Below, one piece after another: positions 17,934 to 27,131 of a DNA stretch of 60,659 nucleotides. The notes beneath the pieces were generated by a model, which saw nothing but the letters and a program-made list of their open reading frames with translations, was not told the origin of the DNA and did not search any database. The translations under genes and the position numbers were made by a program. Every line of letters begins with the position of its first letter. Position 1 is the first letter of the stretch. The stretch is from NCBI GenBank assembly GCA_900553985.1, contig USFW01000008.1, positions 1 to 60,659 of the forward strand. The letters are read 5' to 3'. The DNA comes from an uncultured Clostridium sp. GTDB lineage: Bacteria > Bacillota > Clostridia > TANB77 > CAG-508.

Positions 17934-18626
17934 TTACTTGCCCAAAATCTTATCTTTCTCTTCCTCTGTCAAATAACCATACTTAACCATTTTTTCAGCA
18001 ACTTGTTTTTGTCTTTGTTTAGTTAATTCCGGATTTTGTGTCGGTGCATATACTGAAGGTGCATTTGGTATTCCTGCTAACATAATACATTCACTATCAC
18101 TTAAATTAGTAATTGATTTTCCAAAATAACCTTTTGCTGCATCTTTTATATTATAATATCCATTTCCAAAATAAATAGTATTTATATACAATTCTAAAAT
18201 TTCATTTTTAGTATATTGTTTTTCTAATTCAAAAGCAACAAATACTTCTGCTACTTTTCTAGTAATTTTCTTTTCTTGTGTAAAATATTCATTTTTAGCA
18301 ATTTGTTGTGTTATGGTACTTCCTCCTTCAACAAAACTCATTGCTTTTATATCATTTATAATAGCTCGTCCTATTGCAATTACATCAATTCCATTATGTT
18401 CATAAAATCTGTGGTCTTCTACTGATATTACTGCATTTATATATATTTGTGGCAATTCTGAAAGCTTTGTATAATTTTCCTTTTGTCTTATTTCTTCTAC
18501 TTTTTCTTGTATAGGCATTTCTTGAATTGCCTCTTTATACATATTATATCCATTTCCTATTATCAACAATCCTAAGCTAGTTAATAGTAATATTAGTATT
18601 ATTAAAAATTTAAAAAATTTTTTCAT
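17934..18626 (-). CDS. Monofunctional peptidoglycan glycosyltransferase (GT51)
   Basis: About 230 aa. An N-terminal membrane anchor (residues about 4-25) precedes a GT51 domain with EDHRFYEHNGID (catalytic Glu), GGSTITQQIAKN, RKVAEVFVAFELEKQYTKNEILELYIN and FGNGYYNIKDAAKGYFGK. There is no transpeptidase domain, so it polymerises lipid II without cross-linking. GAGGTGG six bases before ATG 18626 fixes the start; five extra in-frame codons upstream are not used. Confidence 0.9.
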   Translation of the reverse strand: MKKFFKFLIILILLLTSLGLLIIGNGYNMYKEAIQEMPIQEKVEEIRQKENYTKLSELPQIYINAVISVEDHRFYEHNGIDVIAIGRAIINDIKAMSFVEGGSTITQQIAKNEYFTQEKKITRKVAEVFVAFELEKQYTKNEILELYINTIYFGNGYYNIKDAAKGYFGKSITNLSDSECIMLAGIPNAPSVYAPTQNPELTKQRQKQVAEKMVKYGYLTEEEKDKILGK

Positions 18627-18712
18627 ATATTGCCACCTCATTTCTACAAATTATTTTTCGACTTATTTCACTTTTATTTCTATATTTCTGAAAAACTATT
18701 TTCTTTTAATGA

Positions 18713-20806
18713 TTAATCTTCCTCTCTTATTATATTTTTACTTTCTAAGTATGTTGCTAAGAAGTATAAACCATATATTCCTCCGATAACTATTACAGAT
18801 ACTATAATTGATGGTAATAAATCTTCTGGACTGCATAATCCAGCCATCATTGACATTGCAAATTGAATTCCAAAAATTGAATGTACTACTGCTAAAATCA
18901 ATGGTAATATGAAGAATATGCCTATCTGTCTAAATAATGCTCTATTAATCATTTTTTCATCTGCACCAATTCTTCTTAAAATCCTATATCTTTGCTTATT
19001 ATCTGAACTTTCTGTTAATTGTTTTAATGCTAATATTGCTGAACTTGCTATTAAGAATATTATTCCTAAATATATTGCTATAAATGTAATAATTGTTGCC
19101 ACTCCTACACTTGATGATATTACAACAATTTTTGTTAATCCATCAACTTGAACTCCATTTTCTAACATTTTTTTAGCAACTTCTGAATCTCTTTCTGCCA
19201 ACATTTCATCTATTTTTTCTTTTTCATCTTCTGAATCTGTATTATAGTTTGCAGCTAAAAGTGATTGTTCTTTCATATCTTCTGTTAAGTTACAACTATC
19301 TGGTACTAAAACAATCCCTCCATTTGTATGACTCGTTGATATCATAATAAAGCCTTCTTTACATTCATCATATTTTGGTTTATATTTCTTGCCACTAACT
19401 GTTATTTCAGTATTATCTCTTAGACTAGAATCTCTTAAAACTTTTAATGAGTCAAAATCACATAGTACCATATATTCATCATCATTTAAGGAATATTCTT
19501 CTTGTCCATATAGCCTTGCAATTTTATTATAATCTGATATCTTTACAATTGTTTCAGGCAAGTCAAATCCTATCATCATTGAATACTCATTTTTTATTCT
19601 TTCATACTGTTTTCCAAAACTATCTTTTAGTGTTAATTCATTTGTTGCATAAATTGGTATTTCCACTATATCTTTTAATAAATTCATATCAAATCCAGCT
19701 TTACTTAGTGATTCTTCCATTGTAATTCTTGATTCCTCTATTTCTTGTTGTGTATATTTCTTTGTATCTCCTTTTGATGTAGTATAATTTTCCGGAAGAT
19801 TTACAGTTTTATATAAATTCAAATCTACTGGAGTCATTTCTTTTAAATCCTTTTGCATTGTATTTCTTAATGAAAATGCAGAAGATAAAATACTTATAGT
19901 CATAAATAACATTAAACAAATCAAACTTATACTTATTACTGTTGTATTTATTTTATTATTTAATTGTCTTAATACAAACATATTAGCATCTTTGTAATAG
20001 ACTTTTTTTCTTGTTTGTACAATTTTTAATATAAATCCTGATAAAGACCAGAAGAATAATATAGTTGCAACAATTCCACTTAATATGATTGGTATTAATT
20101 TATCTACTGTTGAAAGTGTCTTTACTCCACCTGTAACTTTATAATAATCATAAGCTAATATTCCTATTGAAATTAAGAACACTATAATACAAATTATTGG
20201 ATTTTTTATTTTTACTGTTTCATTTTTCTTATTTGCTGTAAGTAAGTTTATTAATTTATATTTTGAAATTGTAATTGCATTAAATATAATTACTACTAAA
20301 TACATAATTGCAAAATATATACAAGTTTTTATACAGGCTGTTTTTGAAAATACAAAAGTAAATTCACTCATATCTGCTTCAAATAATTTTGCCACTAAAA
20401 TTGACATGAATTGCGCACCTAAGACACCTACTAATATTCCTACTGCCAATGAAATAATTCCTATAAATATTGTTTCTAATAATATTATTTTAGAAATTTG
20501 TCTTTTTCCCATTCCTAAGGTCATATATATACCAAATTCTTTTTTTCTTCGATTTACTATAAAATTATTTGCATAAACAATTAATAATGCTAGAATAACT
20601 GCAACAAATACAGATACCAATCCCAACATATTAATCATTAATGTTATAATATCTTTTGTTGATTGTGATACTTGTAACATTGCTTGTTGACTATCTAATG
20701 AGTTAAACATGTAGAAAATTGCTATTCCTAAAACTAAAGTTAAGAAATATATTGCATAATCTTTAAAACTCTTTTTAATATTCTTTAAAGATAACTTAAA
20801 TAACAT
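18713..20806 (-). CDS. BceB-like FtsX-type ABC permease
   Basis: 697 aa with about ten membrane helices: one pair at the start, four around residues 55-300, a large extracytoplasmic domain (about 310-540), then the FtsX block IFLIASSAILALKQLTESSDNKQRYRILRRIGA and final helices. This is the permease architecture of bacitracin/lantibiotic detoxification modules. Its ATG lies inside the end of the ATPase gene (11-bp overlap) with AGGAGG just upstream. Confidence 0.9.
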   Translation of the reverse strand: MLFKLSLKNIKKSFKDYAIYFLTLVLGIAIFYMFNSLDSQQAMLQVSQSTKDIITLMINMLGLVSVFVAVILALLIVYANNFIVNRRKKEFGIYMTLGMGKRQISKIILLETIFIGIISLAVGILVGVLGAQFMSILVAKLFEADMSEFTFVFSKTACIKTCIYFAIMYLVVIIFNAITISKYKLINLLTANKKNETVKIKNPIICIIVFLISIGILAYDYYKVTGGVKTLSTVDKLIPIILSGIVATILFFWSLSGFILKIVQTRKKVYYKDANMFVLRQLNNKINTTVISISLICLMLFMTISILSSAFSLRNTMQKDLKEMTPVDLNLYKTVNLPENYTTSKGDTKKYTQQEIEESRITMEESLSKAGFDMNLLKDIVEIPIYATNELTLKDSFGKQYERIKNEYSMMIGFDLPETIVKISDYNKIARLYGQEEYSLNDDEYMVLCDFDSLKVLRDSSLRDNTEITVSGKKYKPKYDECKEGFIMISTSHTNGGIVLVPDSCNLTEDMKEQSLLAANYNTDSEDEKEKIDEMLAERDSEVAKKMLENGVQVDGLTKIVVISSSVGVATIITFIAIYLGIIFLIASSAILALKQLTESSDNKQRYRILRRIGADEKMINRALFRQIGIFFILPLILAVVHSIFGIQFAMSMMAGLCSPEDLLPSIIVSVIVIGGIYGLYFLATYLESKNIIREED

Positions 20807-21563
20807 CGCCTAGTTCACCTCCTAATAGAGTTTGAACTTCTATTATTTTCTCAAAGAATTGTTTTCTTGTATCTTCACCTTTTACCAATTCATTAAAAAT
20901 CTTTCCATCTTTTATAAATAGTATTCTATTTGCATAACTAGCAGTAAATGAATCATGTGTTACCATTAATATAGTTGCATTAAAATCATTATTTAAAGCT
21001 TCTAAATTTTCTAATAATTGTCTTGCTGACTTTGAATCCAATGCCCCAGTTGGCTCATCTGCTAATATCAATTTTGGATTTGTTATTATAGCTCTTGCTG
21101 ATGCTACTCTTTGTTTTTGTCCTCCTGAAATTTGATATGGGTATTTATTTAATATATCTGTTATTCCAAGTTGACTAGCAACTTTTTCAACTTTTTTATC
21201 TATCTCTTTTGCATTTACCTTTTGTATAGTTAACGCTAAAGCTATATTTTCACGAGCTGTTAGAGTGTCTAAAAGGTTGAAATCTTGAAATATAAACCCC
21301 AATTCTTCTCGTCTGAATTTATTTAGGTTGTTTCCTTTTAATTTTGTAATATCTTGATTATTTATTACAATTTTTCCTGAAGTTACTCTATCTATTGTAG
21401 AAATACAATTTAATAATGTGGTTTTACCTGAGCCAGATGCTCCCATTATTCCTATAAATTCTCCTTCATTTACTGTGAAACTAATATTATCTATGGCTTT
21501 TGTTAGATTAGATTTGTTTCCATAGTATTTTTCTATATTTTTTACTTCTAATATATTGTTCAT
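20796..21563 (-). CDS. BceA-like ABC ATPase
   Basis: 255 aa. Walker A GASGSGKTT, Q-loop FIFQDFNLL, signature ISGGQKQRV, Walker B LILADEPTGALD and H-loop VTHD are all intact. The DEPTGALD form is typical of MacB/LolD/BceA-type ATPases that partner FtsX permeases. It has its own promoter and operator (21602-21673), separated from the two-component genes by a long hairpin repeat. Confidence 0.92.
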   Translation of the reverse strand: MNNILEVKNIEKYYGNKSNLTKAIDNISFTVNEGEFIGIMGASGSGKTTLLNCISTIDRVTSGKIVINNQDITKLKGNNLNKFRREELGFIFQDFNLLDTLTARENIALALTIQKVNAKEIDKKVEKVASQLGITDILNKYPYQISGGQKQRVASARAIITNPKLILADEPTGALDSKSARQLLENLEALNNDFNATILMVTHDSFTASYANRILFIKDGKIFNELVKGEDTRKQFFEKIIEVQTLLGGELGDVI

Positions 21564-21601
21564 TAAAAAACAACTCCTTTCGCATATTTAAGATTATCTT
21601 A

Positions 21602-21630
21602 ATTATACGAAAGAAGCTTGTTTTATGCAA
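21602..21630 (-). promoter_or_regulatory. SigA-type promoter of the bceAB-like genes
   Basis: On the minus strand TTGCAT (21625-21630) and TATAAT (21602-21607) are separated by exactly 17 bases, about 40 bp upstream of the ATPase start codon. Confidence 0.75.
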
Positions 21631-21643
21631 TTCTTTTTGCTTA

Positions 21644-21673
21644 CATTTAGCTTACAGTTTTGTAAGCTAAATG
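21644..21673. promoter_or_regulatory. BceR-type operator
   Basis: A perfect 13-bp inverted repeat (CATTTAGCTTACA, four bases, TGTAAGCTAAATG). Its core TTACA-N4-TGTAA equals the published BceR-family binding consensus TNACA-N4-TGTAA. It ends 13 bp upstream of the -35 box of the ABC promoter, the right place for activation by the adjacent response regulator. Confidence 0.8.
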
Positions 21674-21683
21674 ATTTCTGTTT

Positions 21684-21746
21684 AAATGATTTTTGTCTCC
21701 GACCCCAAAATCACGATGATTTTGGGGTCGGAGACAAAAATCATTT
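21684..21746. repeat. Inverted pair of the GGGGTCGGAGAC repeat
   Basis: Two 30-bp arms (21684-21713 and 21717-21746), perfect reverse complements around a three-base loop. Each holds the dispersed repeat whose core is TGTCTCCGACCCC. The right arm covers the TGA stop of the sensor kinase gene. On that transcript it makes a very stable hairpin, probably acting as terminator or RNA stabiliser between bceRS and bceAB. Confidence 0.85.
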
Positions 21747-22751
21747 TATAAAACTACTTCTTGGAAAAATAATTCTTATTTCTGTTCCTAAATTAATTTC
21801 AGAATTTAACTCTATTCCTAAACCTAATCTAGTGCAGAGTACCTTGCATAAATATAATCCTAGTCCTGTTGATTTTTTTCCATCTATTCTTCCATTTTCT
21901 CCTGTAAAGCCTTTTTCAAATACTCTTGTTATTTCTCCTTTTTTTATTCCTATTCCATTGTCTTTTATATGTAGTATAACTTTTTCTTTTTTATCTTCAC
22001 TATATATTTCTATTTTTTTATTTTCTTTTTGACTATATTTTATTGAATTTTGTATTATTTGATTTAGAATAAATGTACACCACTTGTTATCTGTATAAAC
22101 TTCTTTTTCTATATCGTGTATTTCTAAATTAATTTTGTTTTGTAATAAACTTCTTTTATTTTTTAAAATTGCTGTATTTACTATTTCTTTTAAATTAGTT
22201 TTTCTTATATAGTAATCTTTTTCAACATTATTGCTTCTTGCATAATAAAGAGCTTGTTCGATATAGTTTTCTATTTTATCTAGTTCTTCGTTTATACTTT
22301 TTGTCGCTTCTGATGGATTATTTTCTATTATTAATTTGCTTGTTGCTATTGGTATTTTTATTTCATGAATCCATAATTCTATATATTCTTTATAATCTTC
22401 TTGCAAGTATTTATATTTATTTACATTCTCTAGCATTGATTTTCCTGCATCTTGCACTATTTCTTTTGTTTTTTGACCTTCTACAAAATTTGGCATTTCC
22501 ATTAGTTCAGATATTAAATATTTCTCATCTAATTCTTCTAATTTTTCATTAATTCTCTTGTAATATTTATTTTTAGTCCAATACTCTATTATTAATGCTA
22601 TTATAAATAAAATTATTGGAATTATTCCTATACAAACTCTCACATATAATGTTGTATTTACTGTTAATAAAAATGTTTGTACTGCAAATATACTTAGAAT
22701 TAAAAATATTATATATATTACCTTATCTTTTATAAAATTTTTGAAGCTCAT
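21741..22751 (-). CDS. BceS-like intramembrane-sensing histidine kinase
   Basis: 336 aa. Two N-terminal helices (about 12-30 and 38-57) with almost no external loop, the mark of kinases that sense through a partner ABC permease. H-box LWIHEIKIPIA (H129), N-box FILNQIIQNSIKYS, G1 IKDNGIGI, G2 KSTGLGLYLC. ATGA overlaps the response regulator stop. The stop codon TGA lies inside a repeat arm, which may have replaced the original 3' end. Confidence 0.9.
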   Translation of the reverse strand: MSFKNFIKDKVIYIIFLILSIFAVQTFLLTVNTTLYVRVCIGIIPIILFIIALIIEYWTKNKYYKRINEKLEELDEKYLISELMEMPNFVEGQKTKEIVQDAGKSMLENVNKYKYLQEDYKEYIELWIHEIKIPIATSKLIIENNPSEATKSINEELDKIENYIEQALYYARSNNVEKDYYIRKTNLKEIVNTAILKNKRSLLQNKINLEIHDIEKEVYTDNKWCTFILNQIIQNSIKYSQKENKKIEIYSEDKKEKVILHIKDNGIGIKKGEITRVFEKGFTGENGRIDGKKSTGLGLYLCKVLCTRLGLGIELNSEINLGTEIRIIFPRSSFIK

Positions 22752-23419
22752 TTTAACATATACCCCTGTCCTCTTTTTGTTTCTATTCTATCTTGTAAAC
22801 CTATTTCATCTAGTTTTGTTCTTAATCTTGTCATATTTACAGTTAGTGTATTATCATCTATAAAACTTTCACTATCCCATAAATAATTTATTATTTCATC
22901 TCTTGAAACTATTTGGCCCTTTTTTAAAGCTAAATAGTGTAAAATTTTCAATTCATTTTTTGTCAACTCTTTTTGTTCATCACCTCTTTCTATACAACTC
23001 TTTGATATATTTAAAATAAAATCATTACAATTTATCTTATTGGGGTTACCATCAGTATTTTGAGTTCTTTTCAAAAGACCTGCTATTTTTGCTAATAATA
23101 TTTGAACATTATATGGTTTTACAACATATTGATCTGCACCATTATTTAAACTTATTAATTCATCAATTTCACTATTTCTACTTGTTACCATTATTATTGG
23201 CAAATTTGAAACTTTTCTAATTTCTTTGCATATATACTCTCCATCTGTATATGGTAGATTTATGTCTAGCAATATTAAATCTGCATTTTCTTTTAATATA
23301 TCTTGTATTGCATTTTCAAATTCTTCTAATATTTTAACTTCATATCCATTCTTTTCTAAAAAAATTTTTAATTCTTTTCTTAGTTTTTCATCATCTTCTA
23401 CTATTAATATTTTTGACAT
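22748..23419 (-). CDS. BceR-like OmpR-family response regulator
   Basis: 223 aa. Receiver domain with acidic pair E8-D9-D10, phospho-acceptor D52 in LILLDINLP and VVKPY lysine near residue 101. The winged helix covers about 125-223 (LTKNELKILHYLALKKGQIVSRDEII...TVNMTRLRTKL...RGQGYML). It forms one unit with the kinase (ATGA overlap) and probably activates the bceAB-like promoter through the site at 21644-21673. Confidence 0.92.
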   Translation of the reverse strand: MSKILIVEDDEKLRKELKIFLEKNGYEVKILEEFENAIQDILKENADLILLDINLPYTDGEYICKEIRKVSNLPIIMVTSRNSEIDELISLNNGADQYVVKPYNVQILLAKIAGLLKRTQNTDGNPNKINCNDFILNISKSCIERGDEQKELTKNELKILHYLALKKGQIVSRDEIINYLWDSESFIDDNTLTVNMTRLRTKLDEIGLQDRIETKRGQGYMLK

Positions 23420-23606
23420 TATTTTCTCCTTTATTTAGAGTTTATTTACTTTTTCTTATTGCATAGAAAAATCATCTTTTTTTCACATTATAGCATATAA
23501 AAAAATAAAATTAAACAATTTCATTAAATTACTAGACATTTGTTTTATTTTTGTGATATTATTGTGTATGAACTTAAGAGAATTTATTTATGGAGGTAAT
23601 TTAATT

Positions 23607-24047
23607 ATGTCAAAAAAATTAAAAATATTATTAATTTTACTAATATCTTTTGTTTTAGTAAGTTTTTCAACATCTACATATGCTGTTAATATGGATTTAA
23701 CTGATGATGAAGGTTCTACAAGTAATGAAGAAACATCTAACACATCTAACACAGCTAATACAGGTAATACTGCTTCATCAGAAAATACTTCTAATACATC
23801 TACAAATGAAGCTAGTAATTCTTCTAATAACACTACAAATTCAGTAGATTCAGAAAATACTAATACAACTTCAAACACTTCTTCAACAGGTAATAAAACT
23901 ACTACTCCACCAGTTACACAAACTGTTGCCGGAAGTCAATCTAGTGGTGAATTACAAATTTCTGATATTTTAAATATATTATTAATCGTAATTGGAGTTT
24001 TATTAATTTTATTAGGAATTGCTATATTGATTAGATTAAAAAAATAG
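23607..24047 (+). CDS. Secreted Asn/Thr/Ser-rich protein with C-terminal membrane anchor
   Basis: 146 aa from the ATG behind GGAGGT; an open stretch upstream is not used. Signal peptide with cleavage likely after STYA (about residue 26). Then about 85 residues of Asn/Thr/Ser low-complexity repeats (many TSNTSN units), a short TTTPPVTQT linker, and a final membrane helix LNILLIVIGVLLILLGIAILI ending in RLKK. This is a wall-spanning stalk with no enzyme domain. Not a sortase substrate: no LPxTG. Confidence 0.7.
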   Translation: MSKKLKILLILLISFVLVSFSTSTYAVNMDLTDDEGSTSNEETSNTSNTANTGNTASSENTSNTSTNEASNSSNNTTNSVDSENTNTTSNTSSTGNKTTTPPVTQTVAGSQSSGELQISDILNILLIVIGVLLILLGIAILIRLKK

Positions 24048-24060
24048 ATTTTAAATTTTG

Positions 24061-24098
24061 TACCAAATCTTATAAAAGTATTAAGATTTGGTATTTTT
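24061..24098 (+). terminator. Terminator after the Asn/Thr-rich protein
   Basis: TACCAAATCTTA and TAAGATTTGGTA form a 12-bp stem followed by a T-rich run, directly after the stop codon. Confidence 0.8.
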
Positions 24099-24238
24099 TA
24101 GTTATGGAATTTTACATTTATATCTTTTTTATTTTATGTATATTTTACTCTTTTTTTTCAATACTATTATTATATCTTATTTGCTAATAATTTATTAAAA
24201 ATATTAGTAAATATACTAATAAAAAGGAGGCAAATTTT

Positions 24239-24724
24239 ATGCATAAAAAATTATTTATTACTTTAGCATTAATCACATGTGTTGTTATCTTTTTTGCCAG
24301 TAACTGTTTTGCAGCAGATGGCGCAATGCATGATATGGGTGAATCAGCAAAAAATATAGCTGAAGATGTTAAAAATGGTGTATCTGGTGCAATAAATAAT
24401 GTTGAAGGAACTACTAGAAATACTGCTGAGGATATATCTAATGGTTCTAAAAATGTAACAGGTTCTATGGAAAATACTATGAATGATGCTAGTAATACTG
24501 TAACAGAAGGAATGAATAATACTACTAAAGAAATGACTGATAGTATGAATAATGATACTTATAGTGCTACAAGAACTTCTGCTGATGGTACAACTACTTT
24601 TATGGGTATGGGAGCTACTGCTTGGACTTGGCTAATACTTGGTATAGCTGCACTAGCAATTATCGCTGCTGTTTGGTATTATTCAATGCAAACAAATTCT
24701 TCTAAGTATAATAATAGAAGATAA
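24239..24724 (+). CDS. Secreted helical repeat protein with C-terminal membrane anchor
   Basis: 161 aa behind a strong AAAGGAGG. Signal peptide to about residue 25 (cleavage after CFA). About 70 residues of short polar repeats resembling LEA/YtxH-like amphipathic helices follow (SAKNIAEDVKNGVSGAINN, TTRNTAEDISNGSKNVTGSM, and similar), then a helix TAWTWLILGIAALAIIAAVWYYS and a short basic tail. It shares overall plan with the preceding protein. A stress-related surface role is a guess. Confidence 0.65.
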   Translation: MHKKLFITLALITCVVIFFASNCFAADGAMHDMGESAKNIAEDVKNGVSGAINNVEGTTRNTAEDISNGSKNVTGSMENTMNDASNTVTEGMNNTTKEMTDSMNNDTYSATRTSADGTTTFMGMGATAWTWLILGIAALAIIAAVWYYSMQTNSSKYNNRR

Positions 24725-24742
24725 TTTGTTTCATATAAAAGG

Positions 24743-24797
24743 TTACTAGATATTATTTATTTTAAGCGGTTAATTTGTAAAAACTATTATCTAGTAA
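24743..24797. repeat. 10-bp inverted repeat after the helical secreted protein
   Basis: TTACTAGATA and TATCTAGTAA enclose 35 bases. There is no T run, so it is not a clear terminator; a regulatory structure or binding site ahead of smpB is possible. Confidence 0.35.
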
Positions 24798-24849
24798 TTA
24801 TAAAAGTAATTTATTTCAAGATTTTGTTTTATATTGCCAAGATTTATGG

Positions 24850-24855
24850 TATAAT
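24850..24855 (+). promoter_or_regulatory. Extended -10 promoter element of smpB
   Basis: ATGGTATAAT gives an extended -10 (TG-n-TATAAT) 36 bp before the smpB start; the -35 is poor (TTTTAT at 17 bases), as is usual for extended -10 promoters. Confidence 0.5.
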
Positions 24856-24891
24856 ATTAAAAAATTAAATCGAGAGGAATTATAGTTATAT

Positions 24892-25350
24892 ATGAATACA
24901 AAATTAATTGCAAAAAATCCTACTGCATATCACAATTATAACATTGAAAACAAATTAGAGGCTGGTATAGTTCTTTATGGTACTGAAATTAAATCTATTC
25001 GAAATGGTAAAGCTAATTTAAAAGACAGCTATGCTAATATAAAAAACGGCGAAGTATTTGTTTATGGTATGCATATTAGTCCTTATGAACATGGCAATAT
25101 TTTTAACAAAGACCCTTTAAGGTCTAGAAAATTACTTTTAAATAAAAAAGAAATTAATAAATTAATTGGTTTGATTAATCAAAAAGGTTATAGTTTAATT
25201 CCTTTAAATATGTATTTTAAAGGAAATTTAGTTAAATTAGAATTAGGTATTGGTAAAGGAAAAAAACTTTATGATAAGAGACAAGATTTAGCTAAAAAAG
25301 ATGCTCAAAGACAAATTGCTATAAATCTAAAATCAAAAAATTATAGTTAA
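24892..25350 (+). CDS. smpB: SsrA-binding protein SmpB
   Basis: 152 aa. Typical family features: the NYNIENKLEAGIVLYGTEIKSIRNGKANLKDSY core in pieces, HISPYEHGN, RKLLLNKKEI and the basic tail KGKKLYDKRQDLAKKDAQR. It binds tmRNA and delivers it to stalled ribosomes. No tmRNA gene was found next to it in this window. Confidence 0.95.
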   Translation: MNTKLIAKNPTAYHNYNIENKLEAGIVLYGTEIKSIRNGKANLKDSYANIKNGEVFVYGMHISPYEHGNIFNKDPLRSRKLLLNKKEINKLIGLINQKGYSLIPLNMYFKGNLVKLELGIGKGKKLYDKRQDLAKKDAQRQIAINLKSKNYS

Positions 25351-25500
25351 AATTTACTATTATATTATCACTTTCTCAATTTAATCATTTTAACTTTTTA
25401 ACTTTTCCATTAATGAGTTTTATACAGCCTTATTATTTCTATGAATATTAATTTTTATATTCATAATTAAATATTAATACAATAAACTTTTTGAATATTC

Positions 25501-25546
25501 AAAAATAGCTATCTTAGAAATTCAATATTCTAAGATAGTTATTTTA
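25501..25546. terminator. Convergent terminator between smpB and fba
   Basis: CTATCTTAGAA and TTCTAAGATAG form a stem in an A-rich/T-rich setting, able to serve both converging genes. Confidence 0.8.
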
Positions 25547-25641
25547 ATTTTATAAGAAATATCTTTAAATTTTTTCATTTTTACAAAATAAATTAAAAAA
25601 TAAGCTGATATTGATATTAAATTATTTTTATATAAAACTTC

Positions 25642-26571
25642 TTATATTTTATTACTTGAGCCAAATACATCTTTCATTTTGTGTGATACTGTTTCTTTTA
25701 CTAATTCTCTTGCAGGTGTCAAATATTTTCTTGGGTCAAATGCATTTGGTTCTTCTTTCAATACTTTTCTTATTCCAGCAGTTAAAGCTAATCTTAAATC
25801 TGTATCAACATTGATTTTTGAAACTCCTGATTTACTTGCTTCTTTTAATATTTCATCTGGCACACCTTTAGCTCCAGGAATATTTCCACCATATTCATTA
25901 CACATTTCTACTAATTCAGGTATAACTGTTGAAGCTCCATGTAATACTATTGGAGTATTTGGTATTCTTTCTTTTATTTCTTTTAATATATCAAATCTTA
26001 ATTTTGCTTCTCCTTTAAATTTATATGCTCCATGACTTGTTCCAATAGCTATTGCTAATGAATCACATCCTGTTCTTCTTACAAATTCTTCTGCTTGTTC
26101 TGGGTCAGTATACATTGCATCTGATTCTGATACATTTACATCATCTTCAATTCCAGCTAGTTTTCCAAGTTCAGCTTCTACAACTACTCCCTTACTATGT
26201 GCATAATCAACTACTTTTTTTGTTAATGCAACATTTTCCTCAAAATCATATTTTGAGCCATCAATCATTACAGATGTAAATCCATTATCTATACACATTT
26301 TTGCTGTTTCAAAGTCTGGACCATGGTCTAAATGTATTGCTACTGGCACTTCTGGATGTTCTTCTACTGCTGCTTCTACCATTTTCATTAAATATCCTAT
26401 TCTTGCATATTTTATCGCACTAGATGAAGCTTGTAATATTACAGGTGATTTATTTTCTGCTGCTGCATCCATTATTGCTTGTACTATTTCCATATTATTA
26501 ACATTAAATGCCCCTATTGCAAATCCTTCTTTCATTGATTTTTCAAACATTTCTTTTGTTGTAACTAACAT
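25642..26571 (-). CDS. fba: Class II fructose-1,6-bisphosphate aldolase
   Basis: About 309 aa. Zinc and substrate motifs: PVAIHLDHGPD (catalytic Asp and His), SVMIDGS, VEAELG, IGTSHGAYKF, VLHGAS and KINVDTDLR. Zinc-dependent cleavage of fructose-1,6-bisphosphate in glycolysis; tagatose-bisphosphate aldolases are the near alternative. The frame runs 45 codons further upstream, but GGAGG before ATG 26571 and family length fix the start. Confidence 0.92.
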   Translation of the reverse strand: MLVTTKEMFEKSMKEGFAIGAFNVNNMEIVQAIMDAAAENKSPVILQASSSAIKYARIGYLMKMVEAAVEEHPEVPVAIHLDHGPDFETAKMCIDNGFTSVMIDGSKYDFEENVALTKKVVDYAHSKGVVVEAELGKLAGIEDDVNVSESDAMYTDPEQAEEFVRRTGCDSLAIAIGTSHGAYKFKGEAKLRFDILKEIKERIPNTPIVLHGASTVIPELVEMCNEYGGNIPGAKGVPDEILKEASKSGVSKINVDTDLRLALTAGIRKVLKEEPNAFDPRKYLTPARELVKETVSHKMKDVFGSSNKI

Positions 26572-26665
26572 AATCTTTTCCTCCATTTCCGGCTTTTGCC
26601 TTTGTTTTGCTATTGCTATTTTATTTCTTATTTCCTGATATGTCAAGAAAAAAATGAGAAGAAAA

Positions 26666-26833
26666 TTAATTCTTCTCATAAATATAGCTTGAACACATAG
26701 ATTCATCTGCTTTTTTAGTTTTACAATTTTCTGTTGGAGCTACTTGTATTGCTTGTAATTTGCATAAATTCTCACTTTTTTCGTTATATTTACAACTTTC
26801 TACTGTACAATGTATTTTTTGATTTCCTTCCAT
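26666..26833 (-). CDS. DUF1540 cysteine-motif small protein (55 aa)
   Basis: Starts MEGNQKIHCTVESCKYN and continues with C-KLQAIQVAP, TENCKT and a last Cys before YIYEKN. The spacing C-x-V-x-x-C-x-Y-N ... C-x-x-x-x-I-x-V ... C ... C is that of DUF1540 domains, small presumed metal-binding proteins common in Clostridia. AGGAAG precedes the ATG. It lies just upstream of fba in the same direction. Confidence 0.75.
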   Translation of the reverse strand: MEGNQKIHCTVESCKYNEKSENLCKLQAIQVAPTENCKTKKADESMCSSYIYEKN

Positions 26834-27131
26834 TTTCTCATCTTCCTTTCTTTTTTAGAAATAAATTAAAAAAATAAATTCTAAGTTTTTGATTTCATTA
26901 AAGCTATTATTTTGCTTTTACTTTTATAGCAAATAATATCGTTATCCATTTACTATTATGTGAATATTTTTTATTTATATTCAATCTTTAAGTTTTAATA
27001 TTATTTATAAATATATTTATTATGAATTATATTATATTTTAATATCTAAATTTTTATAATAAAACTGTTTTCTTCATTCTTTATATTGTTTTTATTTATA
27101 TCAAAGCACACAATTCAATAATGTATTCATA

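Noticed and set aside
21625..22032. A 135-codon plus-strand frame across the Bce operator and palindrome
   Set aside because: It is antisense to the kinase, passes through the operator and repeat, and has no start site; no coding character.
26572..26706. 45-codon N-terminal extension of the aldolase
   Set aside because: It would overlap the end of the DUF1540 gene, is not found in the family, and the GGAGG site sits just before the internal ATG.
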